This document shows, in pieces, positions 49,126 to 58,743 of a DNA stretch of 64,000 bases. Each line of letters starts with the position of its first letter. The stretch's first letter is position 1. Origin of the DNA: Margaritifera margaritifera (lineage: Eukaryota; Mollusca; Bivalvia; Unionida; Margaritiferidae). The notes beneath the pieces were generated by a model that saw only the letters and a program-made list of their open reading frames with translations, ran no database searches and was not told the origin of the DNA. Location of the stretch: contig JAQPZY010001621.1 in assembly GCA_029931535.1 (NCBI GenBank), positions 1,240,001 to 1,304,000 of the forward strand. Direction: 5' to 3'. The position numbers were made by a program, and so were the translations under genes.

Positions 49126-50236
49126 GTGGGGGGTGGGGGAGTGATCAAAAGTATAGATGAATATATTCGGTTACCTGACAAATACACTTGGAACGGTTAA
49201 ATTTAAAATAGACGAAACAGATATGAAAAATGCAAACCAGTTTTTGCAAAGGGCTAAATTGCTAGCTTTATTGAAGAAATATTTAAAACCAGGCAAGTAT
49301 TTAAGTAATTTTAGATGATCAATTTGTTTACAAACTGGAGGAATTGAAGGAAAAGAATATAGACGGCATGTTTTACGAACAAGGTTTTTTCTCTGTACCA
49401 CAAACAACAGAGATATATGCATTCAAAACTAGAGTAGATAAAAAAAACACTCTTACGTAAATTGGTAATATTAATACAGCTAAAACCGAAATAAATAAAA
49501 TCATAAAGATATTAAAACTGAATTGACAATAGAAATGGGAGTCAATAATAATGCGCTGTTTTATAGTATTGGAACATTGAAAGAGGAAATCGATAATAAC
49601 ACGTTGGAGTTTGACGGGAAAACAAACCAGTAACTGGACGTATATTACTTTGATTTTTTTTATTTTTTTTTTGTGTGTTTTTTTTTTCATTATTAAGGAG
49701 CACCAGAGCAGTATCGATTTAAGAGTTAGTGAAAGTAATGTAGTCACAATTTCTACACGGAGAGCAGATAGTAATACAATCATAACTATAAGAGGGTTTT
49801 TAGAGGTTTTTGTTCTTGAAACTAAATTTACTAGAAGAAGTTAGTTGACATTTGTGGATTAAACCAAGCTCCGTCATGTTTTGATGAATTAAAGTATTTC
49901 GAATCATTGTCTCGATAAATAAATCAGGTTTATGCACAGTATTTTTTTAATTTTTTTTTATCAAATTATATATTGAAACTGTTAAGGATTGGGAGGACTA
50001 TAAAACTGATTTTCAGATTGAAATAGTATTCGGCAACCTAAGTGCTGCTTAATCATTAGATGTTAAAAGAGAATCTGAGCCTAATAATTACAGTGTAAAA
50101 GAAATACGTACATACTATCTCCAAGAGAAAAATGTTTTAATAATAGGATTAAAAACAAAGATGTACCACCTATTCAGACAGGATGCAAAATAAAAACTGG
50201 CAACAGTATCAAAATTTGTAATTCATTAAATAGTAA

Positions 50237-50416
50237 ATGGCTGCAGCAAGAGTAATTATTAGAGGAGCAATAGCTAACGGCTACAGGGATCAACTATCTG
50301 TTCAAATCATTCAAACAGCAGAATTCAATCCAAACAAATCAAAGACACTGGGTTACTTGAATGAAGGATTGTGTGGCTCAGACTATAATGCTTTTTGCTT
50401 TATATTCTTCTACTAA
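50237..50416 (+). CDS. Small ORF of unknown function in the relic (59 aa)
   Basis: ATG-started frame MAAARVIIRGAIANGYRDQL then SVQIIQTAEFNPNKSKTLGY and LNEGLCGSDYNAFCFIFFY. No family recognised. It looks like genuine coding composition but sits between dead genes and is probably a truncated fragment. Confidence 0.3.
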   Translation: MAAARVIIRGAIANGYRDQLSVQIIQTAEFNPNKSKTLGYLNEGLCGSDYNAFCFIFFY

Positions 50417-50569
50417 CCTAGACAGATAACACAAAATTTGAACAACCAAAAGAAACTTAAACTGAATAACTTTCTACCAACGTTCTAATGAAGAAGTGGA
50501 ATAGATATATATCCTATCTGGTGTTCGTATATGGTGCCATAAAATTAAATATGTTTTAGACATTAATAA

Positions 50570-51045
50570 ATGTATTTGACAAAAAAAAAACATCAGAACA
50601 TGACAAGCTATGGAGTGATTAATTGTGGAAAGACTATGTTTTCAATAAATCTGACAGAGACTGAAACCAAGAACGTTTCCGACTACAATATCATTCTCTA
50701 TCAAACTTTTCTGTGCAACAAAACTTACGACCGAAAGTGGTTGTTAAAGGATCGAAATGTGATAATAGTGATAGACTCTGAGAATAAATTAGACAGAGTT
50801 ACTGGTTGATGTATGGAACCAGTACTTTGTTTATGACTGATGACTGTAGCAATCTCAACGATGTAAGAAAGGAACCAATAAACCTAAGTAAACAATCTTT
50901 TTGTGGTAGACATTTTGAAATATTAATATTTCTGATCATACAAAAGTACAAATCTGTAATCTAATATTTTTTAGAATCAATATACGGTTTTTGGCTGTCT
51001 TCTACAGCAAGGACAAAAAATAATGGAAACGATCTTCACTGTAAA
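50570..51045 (+). pseudogene. Polinton-type P-loop packaging ATPase fragment
   Basis: First part (to 50809): CGKTMFSINLTETET is a degraded Walker A, and NKTYDRKWLLKDRNVIIVID matches the segment that follows it in animal Polinton ATPases. After a stop and frame change: TLFMTDDCSNL (Walker B with DD) and SFCGRHFEILIFLIIQKYKS (the GRH...Q sensor-like helix). The Walker A start is incomplete and several stops follow. It is a different subtype from the ATPase at 59540. Confidence 0.6.
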
Positions 51046-51059
51046 TGATCCCATCACAA

Positions 51060-51420
51060 CTGATAGTAGTTATAGGTGGGTACTGGGGTACTGGGGGCAC
51101 TCTAGGGGAAGCTAACATTGGGGGCACTTGGGGTACTAAAAGTGCCAAGATTTATAGGTACTGGGATGGCACTTGGGGTACTCTATGGGAATTTATCATT
51201 AGGGGTGGCACTTGGGGTACAATGGCCACTTTCTTCTCCCTCTCCTCCTTTTCCTTCTTCTCCAAGTCTTGGAGGAGGTGCCACGCCACCTCTAGATGAA
51301 CTCGATAGGGTCTAGGGGAATTTAACATGGGAAAGTGTTGACCCTATAAATCTTTGGGTCAAGCGGGGGCGCTATGGGGTCTTATGGGAATTTAACATAG
51401 AGCCCATTCAGGCCCCAATG
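51060..51420. repeat. G-rich degenerate repeat block, possible element terminus
   Basis: Repeated gggggcacttggggtact and ctatgggaatttaacat motifs, spaced about 65-130 bp, in four to five degenerate copies. It begins right after the ATPase relic. It may belong to the terminal repeat of the element to the right, but the opposite end is outside the window so this cannot be tested. Confidence 0.5.
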
Positions 51421-52213
51421 TTCTGCCTAGTGGCTATATCTACTTACTTACTTATTTGGATTAAACTCGCGTGCGACCAATTTGGTCATGTGCGAGGAAG
51501 GCTATACCTATATAGCCTAGAGTTATATATAAAGCATTACCTATACCTCAGATCATGTTGGAGGTGTCAGTAAATTTGCATATATTATACCTATGTTATA
51601 AATAGCTTTTATCAAGGGAACCAACTCATAATAACACTAAAATGGACGTGACTAAAAGTTGTATTAAACTTCGGGAACCGTCACGAACTTTAGCGTTGAC
51701 TAGAAAAAATCCGGAACATTAGATTATAATGGTCTAGACTAAAAGTAACACTAAAATTCCGAAATTGTACCGGACGTTAGCGGAGACTGAAAATAATCCC
51801 GAAAAAAAAAAGAAAATGGAAATAATTGGCTGAGACTAAAAGTAACACTAAACTTCCGAAATTGTACCGGACGTTAGCGGAGACTGAAAATAATCCGGAA
51901 AAAAAATGGAAAAAATTGGCTGACTAAAAAATAGTACTAAAATTTCGTAACTCATTTTAAATTTTTTTTTGTTATTTTATATTTTTTTATATACAAACTC
52001 AAATAAACCCAAAACCCAAACCCAAACCTAACACACTATCCCAAATGCCTTGTGTGCTGCCTAAAAACCCCAAAAACCTGCTATCCGACGAAAGGGTATG
52101 ACAAAGGGATGAAATCACGCCAACATACTATCCAACACATACACCACACCATCCATTGCGCGGATCTAAAAAAAACAAACAAGAGCCCAGATATACATCA
52201 ATAATAATTATAT
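51421..52213. other. Left flank of the Polinton-like element, non-coding
   Basis: Apart from the 51632-51960 tandem repeat it contains an imperfect palindrome (gcgtgcgaccaatttggtca with tgtgcgag, about 51469-51497) and a telomere-like run of aaacccaaaacccaaaccca (about 52006-52035). No genes are seen. The left terminus of the element should lie between about 51060 and 52200. Confidence 0.5.
51632..51960. repeat. Tandem repeat of 87-97 bp, about 3.5 copies
   Basis: Units at 51649-51735 (diverged), 51736-51832 (97 bp), 51833-51922 (90 bp) and a partial fourth. The shared core is agactaaaagtaacactaaa then gaaattgtaccggacgttag and cggagactgaaaataatcc. Non-coding; it lies between the G-rich block and the HNH gene. 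Confidence 0.9.
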
Positions 52214-52219
52214 TTTATT
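52214..52219 (-). terminator. Polyadenylation signal for the HNH gene
   Basis: AATAAA on the minus strand, about 60 bp after the last stop of the HNH gene frame at 52280. Confidence 0.5.
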
Positions 52220-52279
52220 CAATGTATATACATTATGTTACTCGTGGTAATAAACAATTTAATATAAGTCTAATACAGT

Positions 52280-53208
52280 TCAATACACTTCCATATTTAC
52301 CATTTCATTCTCTTCTTGTTCTGACACTTCAGGAAGATTCTTATCGACAATTTTCTCATAACTTTCTTCTGGACTCTCATTGATAAACTCCAATTTAATA
52401 AAATGTCCATTAGCATCTCGAATCCACTGCCTTTTCCTACAAATCCTGTAAACTTCCATCTTATCTAATCCAAAACATCTTGCCACATACAAATGGAATC
52501 CATCCTACTACATAATCCTGAATTAAAGTCAGTTAATTTCACAGGTCTCACAAATCCTCCAATGACTTGACTCTTCTTCTCTGGCTCTTCCCATCTAGCG
52601 TGAAATCTTTTCTGAAACTTCTTCGAAAAGACCGACTTATAAATCCCAGTACAGCAATAGTAGATACTTCCTGTATGACAATCAAAATATCTTCTTTCCT
52701 CTGTCTCACCAACAAACTGGCACAACACACTTCTAGCACTTCCAAAATTAACTCTCCTTTTTTCTTTATCATATTTCAACTGCTTGTGTAAACATGTTTG
52801 TTCACTAGCAGTCATCACTTTTAGATTTTCTATTCTATCATCATCAAGTACATCATTGAGATGTACCACTTTACTCAGTCTTGGTAGATCCACTCCATTC
52901 GCCGCTTCAAAGACAAATCTAACTCTACTTGTATGTTTCTCCCTCCTTCCTTCCTTACCAGCAACATTAATAGTTATCAATCCAAATGAATTCAAATTTC
53001 CTTTGACTTTCCTTCCAGACTTCAAATGATAGACATTTCCAAGTATGTCAGCAGCATAATCGTCATACACTTTATGAACATACTTATTCAATTCAATTCC
53101 AAAATCTCTTTTTTGTTGACATTGTGGAAATTCTGAAGCCCAATGTCCTTTCTCTTGGCAGATATAACAAGTATCTTGACTTTTATCTCGAGCGCAGTAC
53201 TTTTCCAT
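52280..53208 (-). pseudogene. Zinc-knuckle plus HNH endonuclease-like protein (one frameshift)
   Basis: Start chosen at the ATG at 53208 (MEKYCARDKSQDTCYICQEK), 59 bp downstream of a TATA box. Residues 14-30 form a CCHC-like knuckle C-x2-C-x4-H, but the fourth ligand position is Phe, with a Cys three residues later. Residues about 50-135 match an HNH/NUMOD-type fold: the GNVYHLKSGRKVKGNLNSFG strands, then VVHLNDVLDDDRIENLKVMT with the central His and Asn. A basic C-terminal region with KKFQKRFHARWEEPE follows. The frame changes near 52500-52510, after which 70 codons (GLDKMEVYRICRKRQWIRDA) continue to 52280. A role in DNA cleavage or homing, or in genome processing, is inference. It is transcribed away from PolB. 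Confidence 0.65.
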
Positions 53209-53266
53209 CTTCACAGTTTGAATGTTCAATCACCAAAGACTGATTCTGAAGGTACGAAGCTCTCTC

Positions 53267-53275
53267 TTTATATAG
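53267..53275 (-). promoter_or_regulatory. TATA box of the HNH gene (bidirectional promoter)
   Basis: TATATAAAG on the minus strand, 59 bp before ATG 53208. It forms a back-to-back pair with the plus-strand TATA box at 53287. Confidence 0.7.
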
Positions 53276-53286
53276 TCTCCTCTCTC

Positions 53287-53295
53287 TATATAAAG
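53287..53295 (+). promoter_or_regulatory. TATA box of the DNA polymerase gene (bidirectional promoter)
   Basis: TATATAAAG, 52 bp upstream of ATG 53339. The two TATA boxes are identical and separated by 11 bp of CT-rich sequence, so the whole intergenic control region is 130 bp. Confidence 0.75.
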
Positions 53296-53338
53296 GTACC
53301 TGGGTGAAAACCGAATCAGTTTCAAATCAGATTTCAAG

Positions 53339-56300
53339 ATGAAAAGATCACGCAAAATCTATGATAAAACAGAAGAAGAAGAAGAAACAAAGAAGCCACG
53401 TCGATTTTTCGTACCACCTGAAACGCCGCTAGATGAAGTGCTAGCTCAAGTCCAAACGAGCGATTTCGAAGAAGAGATGAGTGAGCCTGAAACCCAAACT
53501 TCTAACCCACCCAAAGAATCCACTACCACCACCACCACCAGAACCCCAGACCAAGAAACACCACCACCTAGTACTTTGGCTCCTCCTGCAAATTACTATC
53601 GGATTCGATAGACTCAAAAAATAACTTATCGAAAATTTAGAACCACGGCCTACACTCACACAGTTCACTTCAAAGACTTCAAGTCCGAAGTACCTCCAGA
53701 GAAAGCGGTGGGGTTCATTAGTGATTTGTGGGAATCTGTCTTAATGAACTTGAAACGACAATGTGGAGCCAAAGAAGATGATCGCTTGAGACTGGACATT
53801 CATCATGACAACTTGAAGAGTCCCGTTTGGATTGAGTTCAGCACCCCGGCAGAATTAACGTCAGACAAAGTCATGTCCAAAATAGAACATGTGCAACAAT
53901 CCAATGACAAGTTTACCATCACCGATGGAAAGGCCACACTCTACATGACACACGTTGCTCCACCTCGAGGAAGTGGACGAAGCAGAAAACCGTTATTGGT
54001 GGACGATCTTCGTACTACCAAACGTAGTGTCGTCCAAATTGACAATACCCAAGACCAGATGTGCTTGGCTCGAGCTATTGTGGTAGGGCGTACGTTTGCC
54101 AACAAGAACGAGAGTAAAGAATGGAAAAAAGCCTGGAATAACATTCGACGATCTAACAAATACAAACAACGAAATGAGGCAGAACTCCTGTTACAACAAG
54201 CGGGGATCCCTAAAGAGACGGTGTGTGGTATTTCTCAAATGCAGAAACTTCAAGATGTTTTGGCTCCTCATTATACTTTGAAAGTACACCCTCAAGAAGT
54301 GCGCGGAGATATGGTGTTTCGAGGTCCCGATTTTCCTGATGGAAAATACATTCATCTCTATTACCATCAAGAACATTTTGATACCATTACTAGTATTACC
54401 GGATTTTTAGGACACTCTTACTACTGTGAGAAATGTGACAAAGGATTTAACAATCGGGAGCGACACATTCATTGCGGAGCAAGATGTCGGGGTTGTTTAG
54501 CAGACCAGCCATGCCTTCCTGAACAACAACACCACCACACCCATTGTGAGGTGTGTCGACGAAGTTTTGTCAGTTCCTTTTGCTACGAACAGCATCGCAA
54601 GACACAAGGTCACCAAGAAAAATGTGCTTGCGACTTATTGAAATCGTGTTCTACGTGTGGGCAACTAATTCGTACCAACAACCCTAAAGCACACGTTTGT
54701 GCTGGCAAGAAAAAATGTTCTATTTGTCATCAGATCGTCGATTTTGATCATCGATGTTTTATTCAAAAGTTTGACAAGACAGAGAAGAAAGAAATAAAGA
54801 AGAACAAGAAACAAGAAACAAGTAGATTTCATTTTTTTTGATTTTGAATGCATGCAAGAAACAGGCATTCACATTCCTAATTTTTGTGTGGCTTATCGGG
54901 CTTGTGATCAGTGTATTCAAGAATCGATTCATTTTCACTGTCCTCATTGTAGTCGAATTCCAGGAGGACGTGAAAAAATCTTTCGTGGAGTTAACACTTT
55001 GTCTGAGTTTGCTGAATGGGTTTTAGACCCTACCACCCACGACAGTTGGAGCGAAGAAGACATTCAACGTTATGGAAATTGTCATCGGTATGCCACCGTC
55101 ATAGCTCACAATTTTTCGGGATACGATGGTCAGTTTTTACTCAATTATTATTTGAACCATGGGACCGACCGAAAAAAGCTCGTCTACATGAAAGTAGAAA
55201 GTTTCGAGAGTTATTTCTTGATCACGGAGAGTTCGATCCTTTGAAAGATGCGGCCACCTTACCTAAAGCCTGTTCCTTAGTCTACAGGCAAAATTTCATG
55301 CCTGAGAACCAACTAGCCATCATCGACTCCAACACGTCTCTCTTTGCTAGTCGTCAATATTCGGTCAAAGCTTTACGTTGGTTTCATTACTTGTGTGAAA
55401 AAGAAGACAAATGGATACAACATGCTAGAAATGGAGGAGGAGAAAAGAAGATTGGAGGTTATTCCGTGGATGGATTTGATTTAGAAAACCCGCACAAGGT
55501 ATACGAGTTTCAGGGTTGTTTGTTTGATTTACTTGTTATCCTGATCGAGAGATGAAAGGCCCTTATTCAGATTCTACCATGGAACAGTTATACGAACAGA
55601 CTTGCCAACGACGCCTCAAGTTAGAAAGTCAAGGATACCAAGTGGTAGAAATGTGGGAGCACGAGTACGATCGACGTTTGAAAACCGATCCTGAATTTAA
55701 GAACATTACACATAGTTACGGCGCGGCCGCCATCGAACCTTTAGATCCGCGCCACAGTTTATTTGGAGGACGAACCAATGCCACTCGCTTGCTGTACGAC
55801 GTGAATGAATCCCAAGGAGAAGAAATCAAATACATCGACGTGTGTTCTTTGTATCCTTGGGTGTGTAAATATGCTCGTTTTCCCACCGGTCACCCTGAAA
55901 TTTTGACAGAACACATTGACGTGGAACACATTCGTCAATACGAAGAATTAATTAAATGTAAAGTCTTACCTCCGACAAACTTGTACCATCCCATCTTACC
56001 TCACCATTGTCAAGGAAAACTGATGTTTCCTTTATGTCGGACGTGTGCCGAAACGTGCAACCAAGATCATCCCTGTCACCACACGAAGGAAGAACGGTCT
56101 TTGACAGGAACGTGGGTCAGTGCCGAATTGTTTCGGGCACTGGATCGTAGATACCGTTTGTTGAAAGTGTATGAAATCTGGCACTTTCCAACTACAGCCC
56201 AATACCAAAAGGACGACGCCACCAATCATCCAGGCATTTTCTCGGGGTACGTCAATCAGTTTTTAAAACTGAAACAAGAAGCTAGTGGTTATCCTTCGTG

Positions 56301-57177
56301 GTGTCAGACTCCCGAAGACCAAGAACGATTCAAAGAAGAGTACCGTAACATCGAAGGCATCACTTTGGAAGAGGTGGAAAAAAATGAAGGAAAAAGATCG
56401 TTTGCGAAAGTGATGCTCAATTGCTTGTGGGGAAAAATGGCCCAACGTACGATCTTACCCAAAACGGAATACGTCACCGATCCTTATCGTTACTTTAAAC
56501 TAGTGGACGACAAAAGTATACTAGTCAAACACGTCGAAATCGTCCGCGATGATTTGATCATAGTCGATTTTGAAGAAGAACCCAAGTTTGTCAAACCTGA
56601 CAAGTTTAGCAACGTAGTCATTGCCGCTTACGTGACCGCTCATGCTCGCTTGAAATTGTACGACGAAGCGTTAGAAGTCTTGGGAGATCGTGTCCTGTAC
56701 TTTGATACTGACAGTTGCATCTACATTCATCGACCCGGTTGCCCCTACCCTACCATTCAAGGAGATCGTTTAGGAGCCTGGACAGATGAACACCCTCAAG
56801 ACACCATTTTGAGTTTTGCCAGCGGTGGCCCTAAAAATTATGGGTACCGATACCGAGACCCGCAAGGCCAACTTCACACCTCCTGTAAAGTCAAAGGCTT
56901 GACTCTCAACTATCGAACTAACCAAGTAGTGAACTTTGAGGTTTTAAAAAATGCTTTACTGTCTGGACAAGTTGAAGACTTTCAAGTACCCACGTTAGAA
57001 CCTCACAAGATTGTACGACTACCTAATCATCCAATCGTGACTCGACCTGTTCAAAAAGTGTATCGTATCGTGTACCAAAAACGAGTGAGACTTCCAGATC
57101 ACACGACTTTACCTTACGGACACGCTGATTTGGAGTATAAACAAGGAACCCCTTCCAAGCCTAACCCTTCATTCTGA
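53339..57177 (+). pseudogene. Protein-primed-type family B DNA polymerase (PolB), broken
   Basis: Replicative polymerase of the element. Order: acidic N-terminus (MKRSRKIYDKTEEEEETKKP), a conserved Polinton/adintovirus N-domain (53640-53990), a Cys/His-rich zinc region (CEKCDKGF, CGARCRGC, CEVCRRSF, about 54427-54780), exonuclease motifs and the polymerase core. Core motifs are A DVCSLYPW (about 55836), B KVMLNCLWGKM (56404) and C YFDTDS (56698), all present in an uninterrupted 541-codon frame ending 57177. Breaks: in-frame TAG at 53609 (codon 91); frame change at a T8 run (54832-54839) next to the Exo I DFE motif; a deletion junction near 55190-55200 where over 100 residues usual in the family, including the Exo III region, are missing; frame change near 55520-55535. 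Whether any protein is made is doubtful. Confidence 0.9.
57136..57142 (+). promoter_or_regulatory. Candidate TATA box of the BIR gene
   Basis: TATAAAC, 67 bp before ATG 57203, lying inside the 3' end of the polymerase gene. Spacing resembles the other boxes in this element. Confidence 0.45.
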
Positions 57178-57202
57178 CTTTCAACGTTAACCAAGCAAGA
57201 AG

Positions 57203-57877
57203 ATGAGTCATTTTGTCATCCTTCCACCAAACTTCAATAAGAGTACTCAAACTGCCACCCACCCACCACCATTACCAAGGGAGAAATTAAGTGGTAGTGT
57301 GAACTCCAAGGACTATCATCACGACTTGGAGTGTGATGCAGTACCATGCGACGAAACGGATTCTGTGCGGTTTGGTATTCCGGATTCACACGTTCAAAAG
57401 GATTCCGTAGCTTGTAACATCTTGGATTCAGGACCCTCTCCAAGTCTCACCACTCATCGACAACCCTCTAAAGAGGCAGTACGCCCTTGATGTTTTACTG
57501 GAAATACTAAAGGAACTGGTATTGACGTTAACGACAATAAGGTCAATGTTGGTCAATATTCGCATGTCAGAATACCTGTGAGTTTACCTGGTTATTCCAA
57601 GTATGAAAATCGACTCGAGTCATTCAAAGACAAGTATCCAAAATATCTAGAAGGTCCTAAACCGGAAGGTTTAGCCAGATCTGGATTTAAATACGTGGGA
57701 GAAGGAGATAAAGTTCAATGTTTCAGTTGTGGTGTGAAACTTCACCAATGGGAGCCTACCCACTCAGCTTACATTGAACATGCCAGATGGTCTCCGCACT
57801 GTCAGTTCTTACCTTTAGTCGCCTTAGAACAGTACGGGTACGATGAGCCAGATGCCAAACAGAAGAAGAAGAAGTAA
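57203..57877 (+). pseudogene. BIR-domain (IAP-like) protein with in-frame stop
   Basis: ATG at 57203 opens 95 codons of Ser/Pro/Thr-rich sequence (MSHFVILPPNFNKSTQTATH), halted by TGA at 57488. The same frame continues 129 more codons to 57877. The second part holds one BIR repeat (about residues 136-205): ENRLESFKDKYP, LARSGFKYVGEGDKVQCFSC and EHARWSPHCQFL. The C-x2-C, His and Cys zinc ligands and the Gly/Trp core are all present. No RING follows; the C-terminus is a lysine tail. BIR proteins bind caspases or IAP antagonists in baculoviruses, malacoherpesviruses and hosts. An anti-apoptotic role is inference. It may be a capture from the host. If the TGA is real, only an internal start could yield the BIR part. 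Confidence 0.8.
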
Positions 57878-57887
57878 AAAAAATTCC

Positions 57888-58416
57888 ATGTCGGAGGAGA
57901 ATACTTCTTCTTTAGAAGAATACATTAGTGGTTTACCCTTAGAGTTGCGAGAACACATTTTTCAGTATATACCTCCTAGCTTAGAAGAGCGTATTTGTGC
58001 CTTGCCTTTGAAGTTGGGAAAACGCATTTACGATGAGTTTGTCCAGATTCAAGTGAAACGCAAACTTCAATTCATTTCTCGATTTGCGTACTATCGTGAC
58101 TTTCGACATATCAGAAATCTGATTTTGAAAAAAAAACTATCACGAGTATCGTGCAGAATACAAAAGAGAGTTACTTCTTTCCAAGTCGGAAACTTTACCA
58201 GAGTACATTCGTGGCTTGCCTTTGGAAGTGCGCGAAAAGATTTACCAAGAGTTTGTCAAGATCCAAGTGAAACGCAAACTCAAAGTCATTTCTCGAGCTG
58301 TATACTATGCCCTCTTCCAAGGTCATAGAAGAATGATTATGGGAAACGTCTATCACAATAGCTACGTTCACGGAGACTTTCTCAAAAGGTACCAACCTTG
58401 GGAGCCTGGCTATTAA
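57888..58416 (+). pseudogene. F-box-like protein with an internal duplication (frameshift)
   Basis: ATG 57888 is preferred over 57843, which would overlap the BIR gene. First part: EYISGLPLELREHIFQYIPP and ALPLKLGKRIYDEFVQIQVK. After a frame change at an A9 run (58128-58136) the other frame carries GLPLEVREKIYQEFVKIQVK and RKLKVISRAVYYALFQGHRR, to a stop at 58416. The two halves are copies of one unit of about 60-70 residues: LPLxxRExIYxEFVxIQVKRKL, then ISRxxYYxxF. LPxEhhxxIhxxh is the start of an F-box helix, so a Skp1-binding adaptor is possible, but the match is short. Host-interaction function is inference. Confidence 0.55.
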
Positions 58417-58469
58417 AACATGCCACCCAAGATACCTACCTTTGCCATTGACCCCTATAAAGAGTTGGC

Positions 58470-58733
58470 ATGCCTGCGCTCTCCACGTCACTCGTGAAAC
58501 GGATTCCGTGGAAGGAAGTCAACGATCGTGTTCAGAGCTTAGAGGATTATAATGACTTGATACAAGAACGGTTTCCATTGAATTTTGGACGTTATGCAGT
58601 GTGTGTCTTAGTGACTACTTATCTTGGAATTCGTTTTCCAGGACATTCGTTGTGGAATATTTTTGAGGACAAGTGTTTACCTTGGATTATTTTGGAGGAT
58701 CCGTGGTTGTTTTGGACTCAATTGTTGAGTTGA
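58470..58733 (+). CDS. Small protein of unknown function (87 aa)
   Basis: Reads MPALSTSLVKRIPWKEVNDR then VQSLEDYNDLIQERFPLNFG and a hydrophobic stretch around residues 42-57 (YAVCVLVTTYLGIRFP). No family recognised. A second ATG at 58420 opens 26 codons in another frame (MPPKIPTFAIDPYKELACLR), so the real N-terminus may start there with a frame break near 58475-58490. A TATTAAAA lies at 58411. Position between F-box-like and membrane genes suggests an accessory role. Confidence 0.5.
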   Translation: MPALSTSLVKRIPWKEVNDRVQSLEDYNDLIQERFPLNFGRYAVCVLVTTYLGIRFPGHSLWNIFEDKCLPWIILEDPWLFWTQLLS

Positions 58734-58743
58734 AAAAAACAAT

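Larger units (their letters stand above)
48283..51045 (+). mobile_element. Decayed Polinton/Maverick-like element (relic)
   Basis: Two recognisable gene fragments on the plus strand: a retroviral-type integrase (48283-49125) and, 1.4 kb on, a Polinton-type P-loop ATPase (50570-51045). The A-rich codon use differs from the better-preserved element that follows. Sequence between (49130-50230) contains fragments such as ALFYSIGTLKEEIDNNTLEF that hint at structural proteins but cannot be assigned. Many stops and frame changes show it is dead. Neither terminus was found. Confidence 0.65.

Noticed and set aside
49373..49783. 136-codon minus-strand frame
   Set aside because: Hydrophobic low-complexity reading through T- and A-rich sequence in the decayed element; no motif seen.
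52006..52035. Telomere-like aaaccc repeats as evidence of a chromosome end
   Set aside because: Only a few imperfect units, not the TTAGGG/CCCTAA repeat of metazoan telomeres, and flanked by ordinary sequence.
58456..58462. TATAAAG as a promoter for the ORF at 58470
   Set aside because: Only 14 bp before the ATG, so transcription would start inside the gene; spacing does not match other genes in the element.
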